DNA of 64,000 nt from Natronomicrosphaera sp040876735 (GTDB lineage Bacteria > Planctomycetota > Phycisphaerae > Phycisphaerales > Phycisphaeraceae). The stretch is from the NCBI GenBank assembly GCA_040876735.1, contig JBBDPC010000137.1:1-64000 (forward strand), given 5' to 3'. This document shows, in pieces, positions 9,139 through 18,245 of this stretch. Under the pieces are notes generated by a model, which did not search any database, was not told where the DNA came from, and saw only the letters and a list, made by a program, of their open reading frames with translations. Position numbers and translations under genes: made by a program. Each line of letters starts with the position of its first letter. The stretch's first letter is position 1.

Positions 9139-9836
9139 TGATGGATCGAACGCGACGTGGTGGCAGGGTTGCACTGCTGGTGGCGATGATGGCGATGCTT
9201 GCCGGGCCCGTGCCGGTGCGCGGTGAGGCGGAGGCGCCGCGGGAGGGGGTGGTGCGTGTCGCGCTGCTGACGTATGCCGAGGGCAAGACGCCCGACTGTT
9301 TCTCGACGGGGTTTCTGGCGCTGGTCGCCCGTGAGGCCGAGTTGCCTGTGGCGCGCGCGTTCGCCAGCGTGGAACTGGCCAGCGACGAGCTGTTCGCGCA
9401 CCCGTTCGTGGTGCTGGCCGGGGAGGGCGCGTTTGCGCTGAGCGAAGCGGAGCGGACGAACCTCAAGGCGTACATCGAGCAGGGCGGGTTCGTGCTCGCC
9501 TCGGCCAGTTGCTCCAACGCCGCATGGTCGGCGAGCTTTCAGGAGGTGATGACGGCCTTGTTCGGCGAGGAGGCGATGCAGCCGATCGACAGCGATCACG
9601 CGATGTTCCATTCACTGTATGAGATCGGCCGGGTACAGATGCGCCGGGCCGTGCCCGAGACGGTGACGCCGCTGCTCGGCCGATCGGTCAACGGCACGTT
9701 GCGCGTGGTCTTCGCGCCGATGGGGTTGAACGACACCGACAACGCCGGCGGCGGCTGCTGCTGCTGCGGCGGCAACGAAATCCGCAACGCCCGGATGATC
9801 AACGCCAACCTGCTGACCTATGCTCTGACGAACTGA
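9135..9836 (+). CDS. DUF4159-like secreted protein with cysteine cluster
   Basis: A 233-residue protein. Signal peptide: VALLVAMMAMLAGPVPVRG. The mature part shows the DUF4159 pattern: VVRVALLTYAEGKTPDC at the start, HPFVVLAGEGAFALSEAE then LKAYIEQGGFVLASASCS, and a C-terminal region GLNDTDNAGGGCCCCGGNEI. DUF4159 folds are thought to resemble class I glutamine amidotransferases or flavodoxins without a known activity. Four consecutive cysteines near residue 209 could bind metal or form disulfides. It overlaps the upstream membrane-protein gene by 4 bases and is probably exported to work with it. Confidence 0.7.
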   Translation: MMMDRTRRGGRVALLVAMMAMLAGPVPVRGEAEAPREGVVRVALLTYAEGKTPDCFSTGFLALVAREAELPVARAFASVELASDELFAHPFVVLAGEGAFALSEAERTNLKAYIEQGGFVLASASCSNAAWSASFQEVMTALFGEEAMQPIDSDHAMFHSLYEIGRVQMRRAVPETVTPLLGRSVNGTLRVVFAPMGLNDTDNAGGGCCCCGGNEIRNARMINANLLTYALTN

Positions 9837-9883
9837 GCAGCAGCCACCACGCCCCCCCGCACCATGAAACGGATTTCTCCCCC

Positions 9884-10897
9884 ATGGCCATCAAAAAAGA
9901 CGGACACTTCATCACCGTTCAGGAACACATCATCGAGTCGCAGCGCGAGCACCCGACCGCGACCGGCGAGTTCTCCTGGCTGCTCTCGGCCATCACGCTC
10001 TCGACGAAAATCATCGCCAGCTACGTCCGGCGGGCGGGCCTGATCGACGTGCTCGGCGCCGCCGGCCACGAGAACATCCAGGGCGAGGTCGTCCAGAAGC
10101 TCGATATCATCGCCAACGAAACGCTCATGCGGACGTTCGGCTATCGCGACACCGTCGGCATCATCGCCTCCGAAGAAGACAACGAACCCCGCGTGCTCCA
10201 GGAAGTGAGCGAGGGCGGCAAGTATATCGTCATGTTCGACCCGCTCGACGGCTCGTCCAATATCGACGCCAACGTCTCGATCGGCACGATCTTCACCATC
10301 TTCGGCAATCCGCCCGAAATCGAGGGCGCTGCGGCTAGCGTCCTCCAGCGCGGCCGGCGACAGCTCGCGGCGGGCTATGTCGTCTACGGCAGCTCGACCG
10401 TGCTGGTCTACACCACCGGCAATGGCGTGCACATGTTTACGCTCGACCCGCAGTTCGGGGCCTATCTGCTCACGCGGGAAAACGTCGAGATGCCTGCCCA
10501 CGCGCCGCAATACTCGGTCAACGAGGCCTACGTCGAGCGGTTTCCGGAAGGCTATCAGCAATACCTGGCGTGGACGAAGCAACAGAAGCGGTGGAGCTCG
10601 CGCTACATCGGCTCGCTGGTGGCGGACTTTCACCGCATCCTGCTCAAGGGCGGCGTCTTCCTCTACCCGCCGACCACCGATCACAAGCAGGGCAAGCTGC
10701 GGTTGATGTACGAGGCCAACCCGCTGGCGTTTATCGCCGAGCAGGCGGGAGGCGCGGCGACCGATGGTGAAGGGGCGATCCTCGATCGCTCGCCCACCGG
10801 CGTCCACGACCGCACGCCGCTGGTCATCGGCAGCCGTGACAACGTGGACGAGGTGATGCGGTTCGTCGAGGCCGGCCGGTCGGTGACGACGCGGTGA
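9884..10897 (+). CDS. fbp: Class 1 fructose-1,6-bisphosphatase
   Basis: A 337-residue protein, the usual length for class 1 FBPase. It hydrolyses fructose 1,6-bisphosphate to fructose 6-phosphate in gluconeogenesis. Metal and substrate motifs are visible: SEEDNEP (Glu97, Glu98), FDPLDGSSNID (Asp119, Asp122), and the C-terminal LRLMYEANPLAFIAEQAGG that binds substrate and metal. An AMP-site-like N-terminus is present. The gene is followed within 3 bases by a methyltransferase-like gene, so the two are probably co-transcribed. Codon use is C-ending, unlike the G-ending genes just upstream. Confidence 0.95.
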   Translation: MAIKKDGHFITVQEHIIESQREHPTATGEFSWLLSAITLSTKIIASYVRRAGLIDVLGAAGHENIQGEVVQKLDIIANETLMRTFGYRDTVGIIASEEDNEPRVLQEVSEGGKYIVMFDPLDGSSNIDANVSIGTIFTIFGNPPEIEGAAASVLQRGRRQLAAGYVVYGSSTVLVYTTGNGVHMFTLDPQFGAYLLTRENVEMPAHAPQYSVNEAYVERFPEGYQQYLAWTKQQKRWSSRYIGSLVADFHRILLKGGVFLYPPTTDHKQGKLRLMYEANPLAFIAEQAGGAATDGEGAILDRSPTGVHDRTPLVIGSRDNVDEVMRFVEAGRSVTTR

Positions 10898-10900
10898 GCT

Positions 10901-11557
10901 ATGATAAAGCTCATGGGTCTGAAGCCGGTCAACCTGACGGTCGAGGCCGCGCGGGTCTCACCCGAGGCCGAAGCGCTGCTGCGCGATGCCGACGCACGCA
11001 TCGACCAGTTCATCCACCGGCGGCGCAACGATCCCCTGCCCGCGTTCGTCCCCAGCGACGCCCGGCTGAGCTACACCACGCTGGAACTGATCCGCGACCG
11101 CCACCTGGCCCCCGACATGACCATGTGCGAATGGGGCAGCGGCTTCGGCGTCACCGCCTGCCTCGCGACGCTGCTGGGCTACGACGCCTGCGGCATCGAG
11201 ATCGAACCCGACCTGGTTGACGAAGCGCAGGACCTCGCAAACGCCCACGACCTGTCCACCGAGTTCACCCACGGCAGCTTCATCCCCGACACCGGCGACC
11301 ACCTCGCCATCGACTCCGGCGACTTCGACACGCTCGCGACCGACCGCCACAGCGCCTACGACGAAATGGGCCTGGACGTGGAAGACTTCGGCCTGATCTA
11401 CGCCTACCCATGGCCCGGCGAAGAGCAGACGGTCGAGCGCATTTTCGAAGCCTACGCCGCGGTGGGCGCCCTGCTGGTGACCTATCGCGGCATCAACCAC
11501 ATCCACGTCCACCGCAAGACCGCCGGCCGCACGAAGCCGTACGCCGACCACCGGTGA
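10901..11557 (+). CDS. Class I SAM-dependent methyltransferase-like protein
   Basis: A 218-residue protein. Motif I is MCEWGSGFGVTACLAT and the acidic end of strand 2 is ACGIEIEPDLVDEA, as in class I Rossmann methyltransferases. The region after that (DVEDFGLIYAYPWPGEEQTVERIFE) matches the motif IV area, where the usual catalytic residues vary. Substrate unknown. The start ATG is 3 bases after the fbp stop; an alternative ATG lies four codons on. Confidence 0.7.
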   Translation: MIKLMGLKPVNLTVEAARVSPEAEALLRDADARIDQFIHRRRNDPLPAFVPSDARLSYTTLELIRDRHLAPDMTMCEWGSGFGVTACLATLLGYDACGIEIEPDLVDEAQDLANAHDLSTEFTHGSFIPDTGDHLAIDSGDFDTLATDRHSAYDEMGLDVEDFGLIYAYPWPGEEQTVERIFEAYAAVGALLVTYRGINHIHVHRKTAGRTKPYADHR

Positions 11558-11566
11558 CTGACCGCT

Positions 11567-12820
11567 TCACCCCTGCCTGGCCGTGCCGAAGCTGAACGCC
11601 AGCAGAAAGCCGATCATGAACAGGGCGAACACCCCGCCGCCAACCAGCGCCACCGCCATCTGGTCGATCAGCAAGCCCACCACCAGCAGTACCGCCATCA
11701 CCGCCAGGAAGATGCAGACGAAGCCCGCTTGCCGAAAGCTTCTCTGCGTTGCTGTCTCATAGGTCGCCGACACGGGCAGGATCATTGCCGCCATGCAGAA
11801 CGCGAGCACCCCCAGCGCCGGTTCGCTGAACAGGTAAGCCCCCACGCCCGCCACGATCGCGCCCACCAGCAGCCCCACAAGCCAGTTGCTGCCCATCACC
11901 TGCCGATGCGTCAGCGCGTACCGGCCATACCGGTTGAAGCGGAGCATCAGGTTGAACACCGGGTCCGCCACCCAGCTCAGCAGGATGAACAGCACACAGG
12001 CGATCAATACCGGCCAGACCACGATGGCTACGGCGGGAGAGGCATGCATCGCCGTCGCCCGCAGCATACGGACCAGTATGTAAACGCCGATCACCACGCC
12101 AATGCGCGCCTTGGGGCTGATCCGGCTCATCCACAGGAAGTAGCCCAGCATCATGCGGTAGATGAGATGCCGTGCCTTGAGCGCGGTGACCATGCCGTGG
12201 CGGGCGAACTCGTGTTCCGGATCCAGCCGCAGCGCTTCGCGGAAGCAGGGCAGGGCCTTGGCGGGCTGGTTGGCGTGCAGGTGCGCCCAGCCCTGGTTGG
12301 CGTGGGCAAGCGGATCTTCGGGCGCCTGCGACGTGGCGCGCGTAATCGCCGACCGCGCCGCGTCCGTGCGGCCGAGTTGCGTCAGGGCCAGCGCCCGGAA
12401 GTTCGCCGCGTCGGCGTCTTCCGGGTCCAGCGCCAGGGCTTTTTCGACAGCCTTAAGCCCCTTGGCCCATTTCGCCTCCGCCATGTACGCCTGCCCCAGC
12501 AGCGTGAAGTAGTCGGCACAAGCGGGGTCCAGGCGAATGGCCTCACGCGCCGACTGCCGCGCCGCCGCGTAGGCTTCGCTGTCATGCAGGACGCAGCCGA
12601 GCACGTAATGGGCGAACGGCAGGTCCGGCTCCAGGGCCACCGCCTCTTTCGCCGCCGTCCGCGCCGCTTTCATCTGCTTCTGCCCGCAGAGCGCGAGCGC
12701 CAGCATGCCGTGCACCATGCCGTCGTTGGGCAACTCGGTCATCGCCTGCCGCAGCGCCTGCTCCGCCAGGTCGTACCGTTGTTGCTGGATCAGCAACCGC
12801 CCCCGTTCAAGCTGACTCAT
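11567..12820 (-). CDS. TPR protein with C-terminal multi-pass membrane domain
   Basis: A 417-residue protein. Residues ~1-215 form about six TPR repeats (LIQQQRYDLAEQALRQAM, KGLKAVEKALALDPEDADA, KALPCFREALRLDPEHEFA). Residues ~235-410 hold about six hydrophobic helices with short loops (IGVVIGVYILVRML, AIVVWPVLIACVLFILLSW). It lies 30 bases downstream of the TPR-AAA+ ATPase gene and should be co-transcribed. TPR domains in both suggest the two proteins meet at the membrane. No signal peptide; function unknown. Confidence 0.65.
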   Translation of the reverse strand: MSQLERGRLLIQQQRYDLAEQALRQAMTELPNDGMVHGMLALALCGQKQMKAARTAAKEAVALEPDLPFAHYVLGCVLHDSEAYAAARQSAREAIRLDPACADYFTLLGQAYMAEAKWAKGLKAVEKALALDPEDADAANFRALALTQLGRTDAARSAITRATSQAPEDPLAHANQGWAHLHANQPAKALPCFREALRLDPEHEFARHGMVTALKARHLIYRMMLGYFLWMSRISPKARIGVVIGVYILVRMLRATAMHASPAVAIVVWPVLIACVLFILLSWVADPVFNLMLRFNRYGRYALTHRQVMGSNWLVGLLVGAIVAGVGAYLFSEPALGVLAFCMAAMILPVSATYETATQRSFRQAGFVCIFLAVMAVLLVVGLLIDQMAVALVGGGVFALFMIGFLLAFSFGTARQG

Positions 12821-12850
12821 GCTGCATCTCCGCGTATGCGTGACCGGACG

Positions 12851-14218
12851 TCACTTGAGCTTCATGTAAGTGAGAATGTCGTCGTACAGCCCGCTCTCGT
12901 TGGAGTAGAGTGCATAGTTGCGGGCGGTGGCGAACCACTCCCGCGTCGATGGCTTCACCGCCTTGGCCCCGCGCAGCAGGTCTTTGGTCGACACCGGCGT
13001 GGGCCGGCCGGACTTCATCGCGTCGCGCAGCTTCGCCTCCACCGCCACGTCCACCACCGCCTTGAGGTCCGCGCCCGAGAGGTGCGGCGTCTTACGCGCC
13101 ACGGCCTCGAAATCGACCGCGTCCTGCGGCTTACCTTTCATCAGCACCCGCAGCGTTTCGGCCCGTGCCGTTTCGTCCGGCGGCGGGACGAACAGAATAC
13201 GGTCGAACCGCCCCGGCCGGCGAAACGCCGAGTCCAGGTGCCACGGCGCGTTGGTCGCCCCCAGCACCAGTACGCCGTCGTTCGAGCTTTTCACGCCGTC
13301 CAGCTCCGAGAGGAACTGGTTGATCACCTGCCGGCCGGCGCTGCCCGCCATGTCCGTGCGCTTGGCGCCCAGCGCGTCCACTTCATCGAAGAACAGCACG
13401 CATGGCGTGTGCTGGCGGGCGTACTCAAACAAAGCGTGCAACCGCTGTTCGCTCTGGCCGAGGTACATGTCCAGCACGTCGTGGATGCCCACGGCGATGA
13501 AGCCCGCGTCGATTTCGCCCGCCGTGGCGCGGGCGAGATAGGTCTTACCGCAGCCGGGCGGGCCGTACATCAGGATGCCGCCGCCCACCGCCTTGCCGTA
13601 GGCCGCGTAGAGTTCGACATTGCGGATCGGCTCGATGATCTTGATCCGGATCTCATCCTTGAGCGCTTCCATGCCGCCCACGTCCGCAAACGAAGTGGAC
13701 GGTTTTTCCATCTCGAAACCGGCGGGCGCTTCCTTCTCATCGGCGCGCAGCAGCACACGCCCAAACTCGTCCACGTCGTCGTCCGACGCGTCGCCGTCCG
13801 CATCGTTCGCGTCCGTGACGCCCAGTGCTTCGGCCAGCGTTTCGTCCGCCAGCGCCGGGTCGGCCGCGATCGCCCGGCGGTAAGCCGTGGCCGCCCGATC
13901 CAGTTCGCCCCGCTTCATCAGCAGCCGTGCCAGCAGCAGGTGCGTGCCCGGCTCCGCGTCGGGCCGTTTGGCCAGGTCTTCCACGACCACCAGCGCCTCG
14001 GCCGTCTGCCCCTGTCGCTCAAAGCAGCGCGCCAGCAGGAGCTTCAACTGCTCGCTCTCCGCCGTCAGCGTCAGCCCTTCGCGGACGAGCTGCGCCGCTT
14101 CGTCCACCATGCCCCGGCCGAGCAGCATATGGGCAAGCTGACGGCGCAGCGGCAGGTTCTCCGGTGAAAACGCCAGCGCTTCGCGCAACCCGGTCAGCAC
14201 TTCGTGATCGTTCGACAT
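12851..14218 (-). CDS. AAA+ ATPase with N-terminal TPR domain
   Basis: A 455-residue protein starting at the ATG complementing 14216-14218. Longer in-frame starts run through repeat DNA. Residues ~1-135 are TPR-like (LAHMLLGRGMVDEAAQLVREG, LLLARLLMKRGELDRAATAY). An acidic linker (DGDASDDDVDE) leads into an AAA+ module of the Vps4/FtsH/CDC48 class. It has Walker A GPPGCGKT (219-226), Walker B VLFFDEVDA (~274-282), sensor ATNAPWHLD, and arginine fingers in FRRPGRFDRI. One AAA domain and no protease domain, so a remodelling or unfolding role is likely, with the TPRs as adaptor. It forms a two-gene operon with the TPR membrane protein. Confidence 0.85.
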   Translation of the reverse strand: MSNDHEVLTGLREALAFSPENLPLRRQLAHMLLGRGMVDEAAQLVREGLTLTAESEQLKLLLARCFERQGQTAEALVVVEDLAKRPDAEPGTHLLLARLLMKRGELDRAATAYRRAIAADPALADETLAEALGVTDANDADGDASDDDVDEFGRVLLRADEKEAPAGFEMEKPSTSFADVGGMEALKDEIRIKIIEPIRNVELYAAYGKAVGGGILMYGPPGCGKTYLARATAGEIDAGFIAVGIHDVLDMYLGQSEQRLHALFEYARQHTPCVLFFDEVDALGAKRTDMAGSAGRQVINQFLSELDGVKSSNDGVLVLGATNAPWHLDSAFRRPGRFDRILFVPPPDETARAETLRVLMKGKPQDAVDFEAVARKTPHLSGADLKAVVDVAVEAKLRDAMKSGRPTPVSTKDLLRGAKAVKPSTREWFATARNYALYSNESGLYDDILTYMKLK

Positions 14219-14278
14219 GACATTCCCCTTGATACCATCTTGCCGCCTTGGCCGGGTCTGAGGCCGGACGTTCATGAT

Positions 14279-14443
14279 TGAGCCTTGAGCCGTCAGCCAG
14301 AATACCCCAAGTCGGCCTGTCGCTGGCTCATGGCTGAAAGCTGACGGCTCAAAGCTCGATAAGGATACTCGCACCTGCCCCATGATAGAAAAATCGGGTC
14401 GTGGTTCATTTTCAAAGTGGGCAGGCGCCAACGTCCGCCGGCC
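14279..14443. repeat. Family C palindrome copy 1 plus partial family A unit
   Basis: 14279-14364 is a long imperfect hairpin with arms TGAGCCTTGAGCCGTCAGCC and GCTGACGGCTCAAAGCTC around the core CCAGAATA to GTCGCTGGC. 14405-14443 (TTTTCAAAGTGGGCAGGCGC then CCAACGTCCGCC) resembles the left half of family A copy 3. Both lie in the ~300-base gap between two minus-strand genes. Nothing else is recognisable in the gap. Confidence 0.75.
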
Positions 14444-14516
14444 GGCTTTCATGTCTGCCCCTTGTTCTGAAAACCATTCTGAGGACATCGATTCGTGCCG
14501 TGGAGCGACGAGAGAA

Positions 14517-16340
14517 TCACTCGCGCCGGTGGGCCTCTTCGGCAGCCGCGTGCCCGGGGGGCGGATCGTGGTGGGCGTGCAGGCGGGCGTAGGGGCCGGC
14601 GTGCTGGAGCAGTTGCGCGTGCGTCCCGGACTCGGCGATTCGGCCGTGCTCCAGGACGACGATGCGGTCCGCGCGGCGAATGGTCGAGAGCCGGTGGGCG
14701 ATGATGAGCGTGGTTCGGCCGTGGGTGAGGCGTTCGATGGCGGCCATGACCGCGGTTTCGGTGGCGGCATCGAGAGCGGCGGTCGGCTCGTCGAGAATGA
14801 TGATCGGCGCGTCCTTGAGCAGCGCCCGGGCGATTGCCAGCCGCTGCGCCTCGCCGCCGGAGAGCGTTGCGCCGCGTTCGCCGACGTGGGTGTCGTAGCC
14901 GGCGGGGAGGCGGGTGATGAAGGCATGGGCCCCGGCCGCTTCGGCGGCGGCCACCACCGCTTCGCGTGCGGCGTCGGGTTGGCCGAAGGCGATGTTGTCG
15001 GCGATCGACATTGGCAGCAGCGTCGGCTCCTGCGGCAGCCAGGCCACCTGTGACCGCACGACCTGGCGCGGCAGATCGCGCAGATCCACGCCATCCATCC
15101 GCACCGCGCCTTGCGTCGGATCGGCAAACCGCGGCACGAGCGACGCCAGCGTCGACTTGCCCGCCCCCGTCGCGCCCACCAGCGCCACCCGCTGCCCGGG
15201 CTCGACCGTGAGGGCGATCCGTTCAAGCACGGGCTGGCCCGGCGCATAGCCGAAGCTCACGTGGTCGAACGCGATCGCCCGGGCCGGGCCCGGCTGTGGG
15301 GCTGGCAGGGCATGCGGTGTGGCGGGCTCGGCCAGCGCGTCTTCGCGGTCGAGCACCTCGATCACCCGTCGGGCCTTGCCCTTGGCGCTCGCGAAACCGG
15401 AGGAGAGATAGGCCAGCGTCTCCAGCGGCCCGTACAGCGCCGCGAGGTAGGCGAGAAAGACGTACAGGTCGCCCACGCTGATCCGGCCGGCCAACGCCCG
15501 GTGTCCGCCGATGAGCAGGATCGCGGCCGTGCCCACCGCCGTGGCGCTGCTCACCCCGAGGCGGAAGTGCAGTTGCGACGCCAGCGCGCGTAACGTCGCC
15601 CGCACCGTGCGTTCGCCGGCCTGGCGGAACCGGTTGTGCTCGTGCGTCTCCCGGCGAAACGCCTGCACCACCGGCACCACGCCCAGCGTCTGTTCCGCCA
15701 TCGCCATCAACTCGCCCGATCGCTCCGCCTGCTCATAGCTGCGCTCGGTCATCGGCCCGGCGAAGAGACGGATCGCCAGGCCCATCGGTAACGCCACCGC
15801 CGCCGCCACCAGCGCCAGCAGCCAGTCCAGTTGCCACATCACCACGAACACCACCACCAGCGTCAACACCGATTGCACAATCGGCAGGGCGACCCCCATC
15901 ACCAGGTCGCGCATGCAGGTGCAGTCGGCATTGACACGGCGCACCAGGTCGCCCACGCGCTGCCGGCCGTGCCAGGCGCGCGAACTGGCCAGCAGCCGGC
16001 CGAACACGTCACTGCCCAGCGCGTACGTCAGTTGCGCGCCCAGCCACGTCTGGAACCACACCTGAAACAGATGCGCCAGCCGCACGCCGCCGGCCACCAC
16101 CACCAGCCCGACCGCCAGCCACGCCAGCAGTCCGCCGGGCGTCTCGGCCCCGGGCAACCGCTCGAGCCAGACCACGCCCGCCTCCGGCTCATCCAGCACG
16201 CGATCCACCGCCAGCTTCACCGGCCACGGCCGCAACGCCTGCAACCCGATGCCCACCAGCACCAGCGCCAGCAAAACGACCAAGCCGCGCCAGTACGGCA
16301 GCGCATAGCCCAGCAGTCGGCACCACCATCGTCGCTTCAT
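14517..16340 (-). CDS. ABC exporter half-transporter (TMD-NBD fusion), second of pair
   Basis: A 607-residue protein: a six-helix ABC_membrane domain (about 1-310) and an ATPase domain (about 345-580). Walker A is VALVGATGAGKST (near 385), the signature is LSGGEAQRLAIARALL, and Walker B is IIILDEPTAALD. The D-loop and H-switch (IIAHRLSTI) are intact, so this is a full catalytic half. Its start overlaps the stop of the upstream half-transporter by 4 bases, so the two probably form a heterodimer. It could export lipid-linked sugars or glycolipids, as suggested by the polysaccharide genes nearby. Confidence 0.9.
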   Translation of the reverse strand: MKRRWWCRLLGYALPYWRGLVVLLALVLVGIGLQALRPWPVKLAVDRVLDEPEAGVVWLERLPGAETPGGLLAWLAVGLVVVAGGVRLAHLFQVWFQTWLGAQLTYALGSDVFGRLLASSRAWHGRQRVGDLVRRVNADCTCMRDLVMGVALPIVQSVLTLVVVFVVMWQLDWLLALVAAAVALPMGLAIRLFAGPMTERSYEQAERSGELMAMAEQTLGVVPVVQAFRRETHEHNRFRQAGERTVRATLRALASQLHFRLGVSSATAVGTAAILLIGGHRALAGRISVGDLYVFLAYLAALYGPLETLAYLSSGFASAKGKARRVIEVLDREDALAEPATPHALPAPQPGPARAIAFDHVSFGYAPGQPVLERIALTVEPGQRVALVGATGAGKSTLASLVPRFADPTQGAVRMDGVDLRDLPRQVVRSQVAWLPQEPTLLPMSIADNIAFGQPDAAREAVVAAAEAAGAHAFITRLPAGYDTHVGERGATLSGGEAQRLAIARALLKDAPIIILDEPTAALDAATETAVMAAIERLTHGRTTLIIAHRLSTIRRADRIVVLEHGRIAESGTHAQLLQHAGPYARLHAHHDPPPGHAAAEEAHRRE

Positions 16341-18193
16341 CGCGCCACCTCCTCGGGACTTGCCCCGGCGTCGCCCGGCCCGTCCGAAGCCGTGTCGCCC
16401 GCGATGGCGTCGTCATGCTGGAGGCGGTGGAAGCGGTAGTAGAGGCCTTCGCTTCGCATGAGTTGATCGTGCGTGCCTTGCTCGACGATCCGCCCCTCGT
16501 CGACCACCACGATGCGGTCGGCCCGGCGAGCGGTGGAAAGGCGATGGGCGATGATGAACGTGGTGCGCCCCGCCGTCAGCCGGTCGAGCCCCGCCATCAC
16601 CGCCCGTTCGGTTTCCACGTCCAGCGCGGAGGTCGGCTCGTCAAGAATCACCACCGCCGCCTCGCTCAGCAGGGCCCGGGCAATGGCGATGCGCTGCTTC
16701 TCTCCGCCTGAGAGCGTCGCGCCGCGCTCGCCGATGACGGTGTCGTAACCTTCGGGCAGGCGGGTGATGAACGCATCCGCGCCGGCGTCGCGCGCCGCGG
16801 CGACGACCTGTTCCCGCGGCGCGTCCGGTCGGCCGTAGGCGATGTTGTCAGCGATCGAGATCGGCATCAGAAACGGCTGCTGAAGCACCAGCGTCACCTG
16901 CTCGCGCAGGCTCAAGAGCGTCAGCGTCCGCACGTCCACGCCGTCAAACGTCACCCGCCCCGTCCACGGGTCGAGAAACCGCGGCACCAGCGACACCAGC
17001 GTGCTCTTGCCCGCGCCCGTGGGCCCGACAAATGCCACGCACTCGCCCGGCTCAACGGTCAACGACACGTCGCTGAGCACCGGCTGGCCCGGTTCGTAAC
17101 CGAAGCTGACATCTTCAAAAGCGATCCGGCCGCGCACGGCGGGCACGGCTTCGGCAAGCGGGACGGCGTCGTCGGCCTCACGCACGCGTTCGTCGTTGTG
17201 CAGGATCGCCAGCACGCGGTCGACGCTGGCTTCGGTCGTGCGGATCTGGCCGTACGTCTTGAACAGCTTCTGGAAAGCGCCTTGCAGGCTGCCCGCATAC
17301 GCGAGAAAGACCAGCAGCGAGCCCACGTTCAACGCCCCGGCGAGCACCTGTCGGCCGCCGGCGTAGAGCACGATCGACAGGGCCACGCTCGTGGTCACGC
17401 CGTTGATCATTGTCAGGCCGTCTTTGAGAAACGCCCCGCGCCGCTGGGCCAGGGCCGCGTCGCCGGCGAGCTGGTCGTACCGTTGCCGGCTGTACGGCTC
17501 GGCGGTGAACGCCTGCACCACCGGCAGGGCGGAGAGACTCTGGTGGACATGGCTCATCACGCGCGCCTGCGCTTCGCGGATCAGCCGGCTGCGCTCTTTC
17601 AGGCGCGGGCCGAACCACACGGCGACCCCCGCAAGCACCGGCGTCGAGCCGAGCACGACGAGCGTCAACATCGGGTCGAGCTGGAACGCCACGAGGGCGA
17701 TGAACGTGATGGTCAGAAGCTGATGCACCGGCGTCACCAGCAGAGCGTCGCAGGCCTGGTAGACGCAGTAGCTGTCCCCGGTCAGCCGGCTGAGCGAATC
17801 GCCCACGTGGCTGCGGGCGTGAAAACGCAGCGAGAGGCGCTGCATGCGGTCGAACATGTCGGCGGCAAGGTCGTAGACCATCCGTTCGCCGGCCACGCCC
17901 CAGCACCAACTGATGCTGATCTGCAACACCACGCCCAGCACATAGACGATCAGCGCCATCCCGGCCGCCCAGGTGATGATCGTGGCCGGCGCAGCCGCAT
18001 CGATCCACGTCGCCAGCCAGCCGGTGGCCACCTCGTCGTCAAGCGCAAAGTCGACCATGACCTTCAACGGCCACGGCTGCAGCGCCGCCGCGCCGGCGCT
18101 GAGCAGCGTGAGCACGACAATCAGCACGAGCGCTTTCCAGCGTCGACGAACGTAGCCGGCCAGGCTCAGGTATTTGCGAATCGTGCTTGCCAC
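16337..18193 (-). CDS. ABC exporter half-transporter (TMD-NBD fusion), first of pair
   Basis: A 618-residue protein with the same plan as its partner: membrane domain to ~residue 320, ATPase with Walker A VAFVGPTGAGKST (~388), signature LSGGEKQRIAIARALL, Walker B VVILDEPTSALD, H-loop IIAHRLST. Both nucleotide sites of the presumed heterodimer look complete, unlike pairs with one degenerate site. It lies 52 bases after the pyruvyl-transferase-like gene on the same strand. The substrate is not readable; MsbA-type lipid or glycolipid export is a reasonable guess. Confidence 0.9.
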   Translation of the reverse strand: MASTIRKYLSLAGYVRRRWKALVLIVVLTLLSAGAAALQPWPLKVMVDFALDDEVATGWLATWIDAAAPATIITWAAGMALIVYVLGVVLQISISWCWGVAGERMVYDLAADMFDRMQRLSLRFHARSHVGDSLSRLTGDSYCVYQACDALLVTPVHQLLTITFIALVAFQLDPMLTLVVLGSTPVLAGVAVWFGPRLKERSRLIREAQARVMSHVHQSLSALPVVQAFTAEPYSRQRYDQLAGDAALAQRRGAFLKDGLTMINGVTTSVALSIVLYAGGRQVLAGALNVGSLLVFLAYAGSLQGAFQKLFKTYGQIRTTEASVDRVLAILHNDERVREADDAVPLAEAVPAVRGRIAFEDVSFGYEPGQPVLSDVSLTVEPGECVAFVGPTGAGKSTLVSLVPRFLDPWTGRVTFDGVDVRTLTLLSLREQVTLVLQQPFLMPISIADNIAYGRPDAPREQVVAAARDAGADAFITRLPEGYDTVIGERGATLSGGEKQRIAIARALLSEAAVVILDEPTSALDVETERAVMAGLDRLTAGRTTFIIAHRLSTARRADRIVVVDEGRIVEQGTHDQLMRSEGLYYRFHRLQHDDAIAGDTASDGPGDAGASPEEVAR

Positions 18194-18245
18194 TGCTTCC
18201 TCATCCTCCCGGCCGGCTGCCGTGGCATGCCGCGGGTTGCGTGCG

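Noticed and set aside
11729..14167. An 812-codon open frame on the plus strand
   Set aside because: It is antisense to the TPR membrane protein and the AAA+ ATPase.
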